Positions 33,076 to 41,990 of a DNA stretch of 64,000 bases are shown one piece after another. The notes below the pieces were generated by a model. It did not search any database and was not told the DNA's origin. It saw only the letters and a list, made by a program, of their open reading frames with translations. The DNA is from Tissierella creatinini (lineage in GTDB: Bacteria > Bacillota > Clostridia > Tissierellales > Tissierellaceae), in contig SUSS01000002.1 in NCBI GenBank assembly GCA_005046945.1, positions 105,006-169,005 of the forward strand. Direction: 5' to 3'. The stretch's first letter is position 1. Each line of letters opens with the position of its first letter. A program made the position numbers and the translations under genes.

Positions 33076-33951
33076 TTAATTCATTTCGATGAGTTCTGGA
33101 AGGGGAAGGTAGCGGCTGGGACTCATTTTTTTTATTTTCTTAGTACCATCCCTATATAAAATTGTAATGCTAGATTCTATATTTGCCCCTTCTAAGCCCT
33201 TAATCTTAGTATTCATATCTCCGGGTGAAAGGTCTTCGTTTTTCACATATTTAATAGAAGGTTTTACAACATCGGTGATGTTGTGATCCCATGTTATGAT
33301 GGGGGAGTACTGGTTTCCGTAAAAGCCCATATATAACTTATTACCAATAAGTTTAGACCAGATAAGAATATTCCCATCACTTGTGTTCTTAAATCTAAAG
33401 TCTTTTATTCCATAGGCTACAGTTGCATCCTGACCATAGGGTACATAATTTATAGGCATGGAATGGTAGTGTCTTTCTATAATCTCCAAATCCGACAATA
33501 CGGCAAGGTTATACAGGGAGGTAGCAATCTTACATACACCACCGCCTTCAGTCATTACGATATTGTTTCCGGTATATGAAGAGCCGGTTTTATATCCCCT
33601 GTATTCAGTATATGGTCCAATAGCTTGGTTTTGTGAGAATATTTTTTCAGGTTTAATAACTTGACCTTTAATACTTTGAGCAGCCATGGCTACATTATGC
33701 TCTTCTCCGGGAAGGGGATTTTTAAGTACTGCACAAAAACCTGCCATTAAGATTGGGGTATGATATTTTTCTTTGGCCTTTATAAAATCCTCCTGATTTT
33801 TCCAGGGCATCTTGTCTATGGGACCTGAAATTTCAGGAATATCATAGTCATCTTTAACAGTGCTTAGGATAATTTCTACCTTATCACCATATACCGGTCC
33901 TGTAAAAAGTAAAATAAGACAAAAAATAGTAAGGATATATCTTCTAATCAT
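33076..33951 (-). CDS. VanW family exported protein
   Basis: About 291 residues. A signal peptide (RRYILTIFCLILLFTGPVYG) precedes a short linker and a VanW domain from about residue 85: NVAMAAQSIKGQVIKPEKIFSQNQ-type opening, then EGGGVCKIATSLYNLAVLSDLEIIERHYHS and VPYGQDATVAYGIKDFRFKNTS. The GGGxC...SLYN..H motif is reported for VanW domains as a candidate L,D-transpeptidase-like or peptidoglycan-binding site; the role is not settled. A C-terminal strand-rich segment follows. Start ATG 33951 is preferred over the adjoining GTG 33954 by spacing to GGAGGAGATA. Confidence 0.85.
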   Translation of the reverse strand: MIRRYILTIFCLILLFTGPVYGDKVEIILSTVKDDYDIPEISGPIDKMPWKNQEDFIKAKEKYHTPILMAGFCAVLKNPLPGEEHNVAMAAQSIKGQVIKPEKIFSQNQAIGPYTEYRGYKTGSSYTGNNIVMTEGGGVCKIATSLYNLAVLSDLEIIERHYHSMPINYVPYGQDATVAYGIKDFRFKNTSDGNILIWSKLIGNKLYMGFYGNQYSPIITWDHNITDVVKPSIKYVKNEDLSPGDMNTKIKGLEGANIESSITILYRDGTKKIKKMSPSRYLPLPELIEMN

Positions 33952-34152
33952 CACTTATCTCCTCCAATAACTTAAAGTTCATACCTTATTTTTAGATAAA
34001 AGAAGAGATAATATACTTATTTTTAATGCCATATGTTTCTACTTTAATCCAATGGAAGGTTATATGAAAGAATAACAATCGAATGATTGCCCAATGTGAT
34101 ATAATGGGGATGGGATATTGATACTCATACAGTTAAAATTTAAGGAGCAGGA

Positions 34153-35244
34153 ATGAAATTAGTCAAAGTAGATAATTCCAATAAAAAATATTTTATTAAA
34201 TTTTTTGAGGACAGATACTTAAACAATCCTCTAAAGCGTAACTCAATGTCATCTTTAGTGAAAGGGCTTATCTATGGTAAGAGCATAATGTGTAAATCCA
34301 TCGATTTAGACCCATTAATGATAGAAGAAGGCGGAAGGGTCATAATGATTACTATCCTTGCTTTTGCCCATAGAATGCCCGACTTTATCCAAATAGGGTT
34401 TTTTGAAGCAATAGAGGATAACCCTTCTGCCTTTCAACTAATATTACATAGAGCAAGAGAGATGGCTAAGGGAAAAGGGGCTACTAAGCTTTCCGGAAGC
34501 TTAAATATTCATGTGAATTATGGACTTGGATTTTTAGCCAGTGATTATGATTCTAATCAAGGATTTGGTACACCTCATAACCCTAAGTTCTATAATACCT
34601 TGTTTGAAGGAGCAGGCTTTGAGACTATAGATATGGTCTCTTTTAATAGAAATATGTTAGATATGAAACCAATAATTAAAGACAGGATGAGAGATAGGCT
34701 AAAGGATAGGTATATAGTCCGTCAAGTAAATTTTAAAGAACTTGAAAAAGAAGCCGAAATCTATACCAGAATAAACAATGAAGCCTTTAAGAACCATCCA
34801 TTTTATTATCCAAGAGTAGTAGAAGAGGATTTAGAGCTCTTTAAGGAATTTAAATACCTTCTAAGACCGGAAAATTTATTGTTCGTAGAAAGGGAAGGAG
34901 TGCCTGTAGGTTTTATGCTTTGGTATCCTGATTTCCATAGCCTTATGAAGCCCAATGAAACTTTAGGACTTAAGACTGTAATCAAAGCTAAATTAGACCA
35001 TAATAAGATGAGGACTTTTAAAATCGTAGAAATTGGTGTAATACCTCAAGAGCAGAATAAGGGTGCCATAATAAGTCTTTTTGACTATTGCTACATTTGT
35101 GCTAAGGATAAATATGATACCTTCGAATCAGGATGGGTACTTATTAATAATCAAAATTCATTGGCTTTAGGAGAGAGATGGGCTGATGGAATCCATAAAA
35201 AATATAAGGCTTTTATAAAGGATATAGGGGATGAAAGTATTTAA
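34153..35244 (+). CDS. GNAT-like N-acyltransferase, 363 aa
   Basis: Two GNAT-like halves seem present. The first (about 1-170) is poorly marked, with RAREMAKGKGATKLSGSLNI and NPKFYNTLFEGAGFETIDM (the helix-strand end of a GNAT fold). The second (about 185-350) has NLLFVEREGVPVGFMLWYPDF, then VEIGVIPQEQNKGAIISLFD, a degenerate acetyl-CoA loop, and ESGWVLINNQNSLALGERW. Similar tandem proteins acylate small molecules or lipids; the substrate is unknown. The downstream gene overlaps by 14 nt and is also acyltransferase-like, and B12 radical SAM genes follow, suggesting one pathway. Confidence 0.65.
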   Translation: MKLVKVDNSNKKYFIKFFEDRYLNNPLKRNSMSSLVKGLIYGKSIMCKSIDLDPLMIEEGGRVIMITILAFAHRMPDFIQIGFFEAIEDNPSAFQLILHRAREMAKGKGATKLSGSLNIHVNYGLGFLASDYDSNQGFGTPHNPKFYNTLFEGAGFETIDMVSFNRNMLDMKPIIKDRMRDRLKDRYIVRQVNFKELEKEAEIYTRINNEAFKNHPFYYPRVVEEDLELFKEFKYLLRPENLLFVEREGVPVGFMLWYPDFHSLMKPNETLGLKTVIKAKLDHNKMRTFKIVEIGVIPQEQNKGAIISLFDYCYICAKDKYDTFESGWVLINNQNSLALGERWADGIHKKYKAFIKDIGDESI

Positions 35245-36207
35245 GTCTATAGCTGAAATTAAGAATAAGGTAAAAATAGATGAAGAATTGGTTAAATTAC
35301 TAGGCCTATTAGAAGCGGTAAATCCTTGCAAGCAAGAATATTATCTGGGAAAGAAGTCTTTAGCAATTTCATATAGTTTAAAGTTAAATTTCTTGAACTT
35401 TATAGGTTTATTTCCCTTAAGAATTAAGACTAGAATAATAGGGCTACCTATTTCAATATGTGAAAAAGGGTATTTTGGGGATATAGGTGAAGTTATGGAA
35501 ATGGTTAAATCTATGAAGGGCTTGACTATAATTCTAAATGGAAATAAGGATTTAGATTCAAGGGCAAGGACCCTATCCACATTTATATTTTATAACAGCT
35601 ATAAATCCTTTAATGATTATATAAATAGTTTAAGGTCCCCCTATAGAAGAAGAGTAAATAGGGCCCTAAGCTATAGAAATAAACTAATAATCAGGGAATT
35701 TACCCATGATGAATTTACCAACGAACACTATTCATTATATAAGGATATTATTGAGAGGACTAAAAATCCGCTGGAGACCCTTTCTATAGATTATTTATTA
35801 AATATGATGCTAAACTCTATGAGTTTTTAGATAAATCTACAGAAAGACTTCTTGGATTTATACAATTAAAAACAATTGATTCCCAACTATACTTTCTATT
35901 TTGCGGATTCGATAGGGAGGATAATGAGGAATATGCTCTTTATTACAACATGCTATTAAAGATAGTTGAAGAAGGGATTATTCTAGGTGTAGACAGAATA
36001 AACTTTGGACAGACCTCAGAGGAGAGCAAGCTTAAGATTGGGTGCAGAGAAGAGGAAAGATATCTCTCTATTTATCACCATAATAGGAGGATAAATAGGG
36101 TTTTACAGCTACTTGTCCCATACTTTTCATATAAGCCTTATGATATAAAGCACAACGTTTTTAAAGATGTATTAAATCCAATACATAAAAGAGGATACAA
36201 AAAATGA
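35231..36207 (+). pseudogene. Acyltransferase-like gene interrupted by a -1 frameshift
   Basis: Frame one runs from ATG 35231 to TAG 35830; frame two carries on to 36207 with coherent protein (YEFLDKSTERLLGFIQLKTI, then YYNMLLKIVEEG and DRINFGQTSEESKLKIG). Inserting one T in the TTT run at 35794-35796 joins them as DYFIKYDAKLYEFLDKS and makes the total length divisible by three (326 codons). The fused protein, about 325 aa, resembles FemAB/GNAT-type acyltransferases (SLRSPYRRRVNRALSYR, then FGQTSEESK). It may be a true pseudogene, a phase-variable site or an assembly error. It overlaps the upstream acyltransferase by 14 nt. Confidence 0.7.
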
Positions 36208-36235
36208 ACATATATACTTTAAAGAAGGTGAAAAT

Positions 36236-37591
36236 ATGAAGGTGTTGTTAATAAGACCTGAGCCGCCAAAGGAGACCATTGGGCTTAAGCATGTGATGAT
36301 ATGTGAGCCTCTGGAGCTGGAATATCTCATATCCAATGTTCCTGAATACATAAAAAACAAGGTAAACCTTAAGATATATGATTTAATCCTTGAAAAGAAA
36401 TCATATAAGAGGATATTGTTAAATGAAAAACCTGACTTAATAGTATTTACGGCCTATATTACCCATGTAAGTGTTATTAAGTCTATGGCTGAATTTGCAA
36501 AGGAAATTCAGCCGGAGCTTGTAACAGGCGTTGGAGGAGTCCATGCAGAGGTAGTACCGGAAGACTTTGATTCTCCATATATAAACTTCGTTTATAATAA
36601 GAATTGCATAGATGCCTTTAATGAAACCATTATAGGACTATTGGTAGAGAGAAATATAGATGAAATTATGGCTAATATTAAACTCTTACCGGAAAGGAAG
36701 CAGGCTTTAATTCACCCAAGTAGAAGGTCTGTTCAAAAATATAGAGAAAAATATTACTATATGTTCCATAATCCATGTGCCCTAATAAAGACTTCATATG
36801 GGTGCCCTTATAATTGCAGCTTTTGCTTCTGCAAGGAGATTACAGATGGTAAGTATTATACTAGGGATATAGAGGATGTACTAGTAGAGCTGAAAGATAT
36901 TGAGGAAGAAGACGTATATATTGTCGATGATGACTTTCTTTATGATGGAGATAGGATAAATTCCTTCATTGAAGGATTAAAGGAAAATGAGATTAATAAG
37001 AAATACCTAGTCTATGGAAGGGCAGATTTTATCGCAGAAAACCAAGAGCTGATGAAATCCTTTAAGGAAGTAGGACTCCAAGCAGTTATAGTAGGAATAG
37101 AGTCTCTAAGAGCTGATGACCTTAAGGATTATAGGAAGGGTACTACTAAGGAGATTAACGAAAGCTGTATAAGGATATTAAGGGATTTGGATATAGAATT
37201 ATATGCTACTTTGATAATTCCTATGGATTTTACAAAATCTGATTTTAAAGACTTAAGAAATTGGCTAAGAAGACAGGATGTAAGATTTGTAAATCTGCAG
37301 CCCCTTACTCCTATGCCAGGAACAGACATATTTGAGGAATATGTTTCTAAGCTTATAGTTGAAAGGGAGGACTATGGCAAGTGGGATATGGCTCATGTAG
37401 TCTTAAAGCCGGAGAACATGAGCATAAAGGCCTTCTATTTTCAAATTTTGCTTTCTTACTATAGAGTTGTTATGAGACCTAAGAATATTAAGGCAATGAT
37501 AGAGAAATATGGACTTGAGCAATGTTTCAAGATGTTTAAAGGTAGCTCCTATGTAAGCTGGCAATATATAAAAAAGATAGTTAAGGGATAA
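36236..37591 (+). CDS. B12-binding domain radical SAM protein A
   Basis: 451 residues. The N-terminal cobalamin-binding-like Rossmann domain (about 1-135; PDLIVFTAYITHVSVIKSMA and LVTGVGGVHAEVVPEDF) lacks the classic DxHxxG motif. The radical SAM core (about 175-390) holds the 4Fe-4S motif CPYNCSFC (CxxxCxxC) and VYIVDDDFLYD. The helical C-terminus ends VSWQYIKKIVKG. The family includes methylases and ring-forming enzymes of lipids, tetrapyrroles and antibiotics. It starts 28 nt after the acyltransferase pseudogene with AAAGAAGGTG as ribosome binding site, and a second B12 radical SAM gene follows. Confidence 0.85.
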   Translation: MKVLLIRPEPPKETIGLKHVMICEPLELEYLISNVPEYIKNKVNLKIYDLILEKKSYKRILLNEKPDLIVFTAYITHVSVIKSMAEFAKEIQPELVTGVGGVHAEVVPEDFDSPYINFVYNKNCIDAFNETIIGLLVERNIDEIMANIKLLPERKQALIHPSRRSVQKYREKYYYMFHNPCALIKTSYGCPYNCSFCFCKEITDGKYYTRDIEDVLVELKDIEEEDVYIVDDDFLYDGDRINSFIEGLKENEINKKYLVYGRADFIAENQELMKSFKEVGLQAVIVGIESLRADDLKDYRKGTTKEINESCIRILRDLDIELYATLIIPMDFTKSDFKDLRNWLRRQDVRFVNLQPLTPMPGTDIFEEYVSKLIVEREDYGKWDMAHVVLKPENMSIKAFYFQILLSYYRVVMRPKNIKAMIEKYGLEQCFKMFKGSSYVSWQYIKKIVKG

Positions 37592-37598
37592 GAGGTTA

Positions 37599-37633
37599 CA
37601 ACGAACAACGAATAGTGAACAGTGAACAACGTA
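37599..37633 (+). repeat. Heptamer tandem repeat, five units
   Basis: Five 7-nt units: CAACGAA, CAACGAA, TAGTGAA, CAGTGAA, CAACGTA. It lies in the 76-nt gap between two B12 radical SAM genes. No hairpin. Confidence 0.7.
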
Positions 37634-37667
37634 GAAATAGGTAAGAACTAATAAAGAGGAAATCAAT

Positions 37668-38990
37668 ATGAAAAAAATACTACTTATTCAGCCTAGTCCA
37701 TATGATAAAAATAAAAAGCCTATTAAAAAGGATAGGCTTTATTTTGTAGGTCTTGGTCTGCCCTTATTAGCTGCCCTTACTCCTGAGGATTATGAAGTGG
37801 AGATTATCTTAGAAATCCTAGAGGATATTCCCTGGGATACGGATGCAGATATAATTGGAATCAGCTCCGTGGGTCATGGGGTCATACGGTCTATAGATAT
37901 AGCAAAAGCATTTAAGGAAAAAGGAAAGATAGTTATATTGGGCGGATATATGGTAAGCATCATGGCAGAGGAAGCCGCTAAGTATTGCCATGCTGTAGTA
38001 ATTGGGGATGCGGAATTGGTGTGGAAGGACCTTTTACAGGATTATGAGAAGGGAATGCTTAAACCCATATATGAGAAGAAAATAGAAGGTAGCATATTAT
38101 CCACACCTTTGCCTAGATTTGACCTTATTATAAATAAAAAAATAGGCAACTTTCTTCCTGTACAAGCTGGGAGAGGTTGTCCAAATGTATGTAGCTTCTG
38201 TTCAGTATCCTGTCTCTATGAGGGAAGGTATATAAAGAGACCCCTTGAAGAAGTCCTTAGGGATATAAAGCAGGTAAAAGCTCTGGGATATAAGAAATTC
38301 CTCTTACTTGATGATAATATATTCTCTGACAGAATATACTTAATGGACCTCCTTAAGGAGATTAAATCACTAAAAATGACTTGGATGAGTCAATGTGATA
38401 TAAGAATTGGAAAAGAAGATGACTTGCTAAAGACCCTTAGGGAGAGTGGTTGCACCACCTTAAGCTTTGGTCTTGAAAGCATATCTAAGGAAAGCCTTAT
38501 TAGGATGAACAAAGGCTGGGCTAATCCTGATGAATATACTAAGCTAATAGAGAATATTCAAAGCCATGGAATAGATGTATCTACTGAGATGGTTGTAGGT
38601 GGAGATGGTGATACACTGGAATCCATAAAAATGACTAAGGATTTTATAGAGGATAACAAGATATCGGTTCCTAGGTTTTATATTTTAACACCAATTCCTG
38701 GGACTAAATTCTTTAAGGATATGGTTAAACAAGGTAGGTTAGTTGATGATGATATTTATTCCTTTGATGGGTCAAAAGCGGTTCACCAACCTAAAAATAT
38801 GACCCCTGATGAGTTGACAAAAGCTTACTGGAATTTATATAATGAGTTATTCGCTTTTAAATCTATTATTAAGAGAAATGTTTTGAGAAAAGAATTTATT
38901 AAGGAACCCTTTAAATATTTGTTTTATGTCTTAGTCAATCTGTATTATAGGCATCAGATCAGACAGAGGATAACTCCTAATATATTCTAG
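37668..38990 (+). CDS. B12-binding domain radical SAM protein B
   Basis: 440 residues. N-terminal B12-binding-like domain (about 1-140; [20 protein letters not shown] and [15 protein letters not shown]). Radical SAM core from [19 protein letters not shown] (CxxxCxxC) near residue 168, then [11 protein letters not shown] and [15 protein letters not shown]-terminal helical part [19 protein letters not shown]. It is paralogous in layout to the upstream protein but clearly different, and closer to the BchE/HpnR-like type with the DDNIF motif. Likely a methylase or rearranging enzyme acting on a lipid or small metabolite. Followed 31 nt later by uppP. Confidence 0.85.
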   Translation: MKKILLIQPSPYDKNKKPIKKDRLYFVGLGLPLLAALTPEDYEVEIILEILEDIPWDTDADIIGISSVGHGVIRSIDIAKAFKEKGKIVILGGYMVSIMAEEAAKYCHAVVIGDAELVWKDLLQDYEKGMLKPIYEKKIEGSILSTPLPRFDLIINKKIGNFLPVQAGRGCPNVCSFCSVSCLYEGRYIKRPLEEVLRDIKQVKALGYKKFLLLDDNIFSDRIYLMDLLKEIKSLKMTWMSQCDIRIGKEDDLLKTLRESGCTTLSFGLESISKESLIRMNKGWANPDEYTKLIENIQSHGIDVSTEMVVGGDGDTLESIKMTKDFIEDNKISVPRFYILTPIPGTKFFKDMVKQGRLVDDDIYSFDGSKAVHQPKNMTPDELTKAYWNLYNELFAFKSIIKRNVLRKEFIKEPFKYLFYVLVNLYYRHQIRQRITPNIF

Positions 38991-39021
38991 AGTTTTAAAT
39001 AATTACATATGGAGGTATGGG

Positions 39022-39846
39022 ATGCTTTTTATAGAATTATTGAAGGCAGCAATTCTTGGTATTGTAGAAGGAATTACGGAATGGTTACCAATTTCTAGTA
39101 CAGGACATATGATATTAGTTGAGGAATTTATTAAGCTAAATGCCTCGGCTGAATTCATGGAGATGTTTCGTGTAGTAATACAGCTTGGTGCAATTCTTGC
39201 TGTTGTATTATTGTATTTCAACAAGCTTAACCCCTTTTCCCCAAGAAAGTCTATGAAGGAAAAAAGAGATACTGTAAATATTTGGCTTAAGGTTATTATA
39301 GGGGTAATTCCTGCAGGCCTATTGGGAGTTCTATTTGACGATTGGTTTGATGAACACTTCTATAACTATATAACAGTGGCAATTGCCCTAATTATTTATG
39401 GAATTATGTTTATTATTATAGAGAATAAAAATAAAAATAAAAGACCTGGGATTTCGAATTTTCAACAGCTTTCATATAAGACTGCTTTTGGAATAGGAAT
39501 ATTCCAAGTTTTATCCCTAATACCCGGAACATCTCGTTCAGGCTCTACGATTTTAGGAGCCATACTCCTTGGTGCTTCCAGGTCAATAGCTGCTGAATAT
39601 TCCTTCTTTATGAGTATTCCTATAATGTTTGGGGCTAGTCTTCTTAAGTTAGTTAAATTTGGATTGGATTTTACAGGGATGGAGATAGGAATTCTCCTAA
39701 CAGGAATGCTTGTGGCTTTTGTTGTATCCCTATTGGCCATAAGATTTTTAATGATATATATAAGAAATAATGATTTTAAGGCATTTGGCTGGTATAGAAT
39801 AATACTTGGGGTCCTTGTCCTTGGATATTTTATGATAGCAGGATAA
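39022..39846 (+). CDS. uppP: Undecaprenyl-diphosphatase
   Basis: 274 residues, integral membrane protein with about eight segments. Both UppP/BacA signatures are present: [20 protein letters not shown] near residue 13 and [20 protein letters not shown] near residue 160. It dephosphorylates undecaprenyl diphosphate to recycle the lipid carrier for peptidoglycan and other envelope polymers; it is also linked to bacitracin resistance. Start ATG 39022 has TGGAGGTATGG upstream. It sits after the B12 radical SAM genes and 15 nt before an EamA exporter. Confidence 0.95.
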   Translation: MLFIELLKAAILGIVEGITEWLPISSTGHMILVEEFIKLNASAEFMEMFRVVIQLGAILAVVLLYFNKLNPFSPRKSMKEKRDTVNIWLKVIIGVIPAGLLGVLFDDWFDEHFYNYITVAIALIIYGIMFIIIENKNKNKRPGISNFQQLSYKTAFGIGIFQVLSLIPGTSRSGSTILGAILLGASRSIAAEYSFFMSIPIMFGASLLKLVKFGLDFTGMEIGILLTGMLVAFVVSLLAIRFLMIYIRNNDFKAFGWYRIILGVLVLGYFMIAG

Positions 39847-39861
39847 AGCACAGGAGGAGAA

Positions 39862-40788
39862 ATGAAAAAAAGAAAATTAAGAGGAGAAATTATATTATCA
39901 ATAACTGCATTAATCTGGGGAACGGCTTTTGTCGCACAAATAGTGGGAATGGAACATATAGGCCCATTTACATTTACAGCATCCAGGACCTTAATTGGTG
40001 CATTATCCTTAATTCCTGTTATATTATTAATGGACAGAAAAAGGGCTAGAGATGGCAATGAGGATTTTAAAGGAAGTAGTAAGGATTTGATAAAGGGTGG
40101 CCTTGCATGTGGATTAGCAATGTTCTTCGGAGTATCCTTCCAACAAGTTGGCCTTCAATATACAACAGCTGGAAAAGCAGGATTTATTACTGCCTTATAT
40201 ATAGTGCTTGTACCAATATTTGGATTGTTCATGCATAAAAGGATTGAAAAATCCGTATGGCTTGGTGTAGGCCTAGGACTTGTGGGGCTTTATCTATTAT
40301 CAGTGACAGAAGGTTTAAGTATTGGAAAGGGAGACTTGTTAGTTCTCTTTGGAACTTTCTTTTGGGCCCTTCATATCCTTACCGTAGATCATTTCGCAGA
40401 TAAGGTAGATGCTCTTAAGATGTCATGTATACAATTTCTGGTATGCGGAATCATAGCTCTAAGTATAGCCCTTATATATGAAGATATTAGCATAGAAGCC
40501 TTGGTTCAAAGTGCATTTCCAATCCTATATGCAGGTATCATAGTAGTGGGTATAGCCTATACATTGCAAATCTTTGGGCAGAGAGGGACCAATCCCACAA
40601 CGGCTGCTATTATCATGAGTATGGAGTCGGTCTTTGCAGCCATTTCTGGTATCCTTATTCTAGGTGAGACTATGTCTTTAAGGGAGATTACAGGTTGCAT
40701 ATTGATGTTTGCTGCTGTAATAGTAGCACAACTACAGCCTGCCATTAAGAAGGATGAAGGCTATGAGTTAGCCGACAAGACAAATTAA
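39862..40788 (+). CDS. EamA-family (DMT superfamily) transporter
   Basis: 308 residues, ten hydrophobic segments in two EamA repeats. Repeat one starts SITALIWGTAFVAQIVGMEHIGPFTFTASR and repeat two starts GDLLVLFGTFFWALHILTVDHFADKVDAL; the second ends SVFAAISGILILGETMSLREITGC. Members export or import small metabolites such as amino acids or drugs; the substrate is unknown. The gene begins 15 nt after uppP with AGGAGGAG, so they are likely one transcript, ended by a strong terminator at 40810. Confidence 0.85.
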   Translation: MKKRKLRGEIILSITALIWGTAFVAQIVGMEHIGPFTFTASRTLIGALSLIPVILLMDRKRARDGNEDFKGSSKDLIKGGLACGLAMFFGVSFQQVGLQYTTAGKAGFITALYIVLVPIFGLFMHKRIEKSVWLGVGLGLVGLYLLSVTEGLSIGKGDLLVLFGTFFWALHILTVDHFADKVDALKMSCIQFLVCGIIALSIALIYEDISIEALVQSAFPILYAGIIVVGIAYTLQIFGQRGTNPTTAAIIMSMESVFAAISGILILGETMSLREITGCILMFAAVIVAQLQPAIKKDEGYELADKTN

Positions 40789-40809
40789 CTATGAAATTAC
40801 AAAATAATA

Positions 40810-40835
40810 GGGCTGCCTTTTGGCAGCCTTGTTTT
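40810..40835 (+). terminator. Terminator between EamA and trxB genes
   Basis: GGCTGCC (40811-40817) - TTTT - GGCAGCC (40822-40828) followed by TTGTTTTT. Confidence 0.9.
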
Positions 40836-40840
40836 TCATG

Positions 40841-41773
40841 CTACAGTGTGTTCAAATAGTCATTAGCTGCCAATGCACATTTTGCTCCTTCTGAAGCTGA
40901 GATGATGATTTGCTTATATGGGGTGTCTGTTACATCCCCCGCAGCATAGATTCCTTCTACGTTAGTCCTACCTACACTGTCTACTATGATTTCACTTTTT
41001 TCATTTAGTTCTAATATATCTTTAAATGGAGCGCTATTTGGAGTATAACCTATTTCAATGAAGATACCACTGGCTTCAATGGTGAATTCCTTATTCTCTG
41101 CTTTATCAAAAAGCTTAACCCCACTGACAAACTTATTTCCAAGGATTTCCCTGATTTCTGTGTTTAAATGAACCTCAACATTTTCTATTCTACTCAATTG
41201 ATCAATGAGTATTTGATCTGCTTTAAACTGACTTCTGTGTACTATAGTTACCTTGCTTGCTATCTTAGATAAATCTATAGCTGCTTCTACAGCTGAGTTT
41301 CCTCCTCCGGCAACTATAACTTCTTCATCGGTGAAGAAGGGACCATCGCATATAGCGCAATAGCAGACTCCCTTGCCAGCAAATTCAGTTTCTCCAGGGA
41401 CTCCAAGTTTTCTCGGTTTGCTTCCTGTTGCAATTATTACAGCCCTAGCCCTATACGAAGTGCCATCACCAAGAATTAACTCCTTTATGCCATCATTTAA
41501 TTTTATGGCTTCTACACTTGTAAATTCATCTATTGGCACATCCAATTCACTTACATGTTCCTTAAATTTCTCTGCAAGTTCTGCTCCACCTAAAGAGGTA
41601 TATCCAAGGTAATTCTCCACTGAGGATGTATCTAAAATAGCTCCTCCTAAATCCTTGGAGATAATTCCAACATTAGCTCCTTTTCTCTTTGAGTAAAGAG
41701 CAGCATTTAATCCTGCAGGACCACCACCAATTACTAAGACATCATATAAAGTATCTTTATTTAAACCACCCAT
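40841..41773 (-). CDS. trxB: Thioredoxin reductase family flavoprotein
   Basis: 310 residues. FAD motif VLVIGGGPAGLNAALYS, redox-active Cys139-Ala-Ile-Cys142 followed by DGPFF, NAD(P)-binding VAGGGNSAVEAAIDL and the FAD-tail motif GIYAAGDVTDTPYKQI. The domain order and length match bacterial TrxB. The NADPH-site Arg pattern (usually HRRxxFRA) is HRSQFKADQ here, one Arg short, so ferredoxin or NADH dependence, as known for some clostridial homologues, is possible. It reduces thioredoxin or glutaredoxin-like partners in the cytosol. Start with AAAGGAGGAATATT. No thioredoxin gene is adjacent. Confidence 0.88.
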   Translation of the reverse strand: MGGLNKDTLYDVLVIGGGPAGLNAALYSKRKGANVGIISKDLGGAILDTSSVENYLGYTSLGGAELAEKFKEHVSELDVPIDEFTSVEAIKLNDGIKELILGDGTSYRARAVIIATGSKPRKLGVPGETEFAGKGVCYCAICDGPFFTDEEVIVAGGGNSAVEAAIDLSKIASKVTIVHRSQFKADQILIDQLSRIENVEVHLNTEIREILGNKFVSGVKLFDKAENKEFTIEASGIFIEIGYTPNSAPFKDILELNEKSEIIVDSVGRTNVEGIYAAGDVTDTPYKQIIISASEGAKCALAANDYLNTL

Positions 41774-41931
41774 AATATTCCTCCTTTATTGTCCTCATGC
41801 TTTAAATTCAGTATAAGTAATCTCAAGATAAAGGGCAAGTATCATTAAATAAAACATCTATATTATTTTACCCAATATATTTATGTTGAAACCTGGTCTT
41901 CCAAAACCCTATGATTGGTGGTAAACTAAAG

Positions 41932-41978
41932 TATAAAGAGGTGGTGTGAAGCAATTAAGAGTTGCAAGTGTACTTATG
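41932..41978 (-). repeat. Possible dispersed repeat, copy 8 (degenerate, short)
   Basis: On the minus strand: ATAAGTAC left end, TTGCAACTCTTAATTGCTTCACACCACC and CTTTATA right end. It matches copy 6 in order of blocks (TTTAAGTATC, CAATTG, TCACACCACC, CATTATA). It lies right upstream of the MFS gene start, which makes a longer reading frame from GTG 41946 an artefact of the repeat. Confidence 0.4.
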
Positions 41979-41990
41979 AGGAGTGGTAAA

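Noticed and set aside
41946-41990. Longer N-terminus for the MFS transporter from GTG 41946
   Set aside because: This stretch matches the dispersed repeat, and GAGGAG with ATG 41991 is a proper start.
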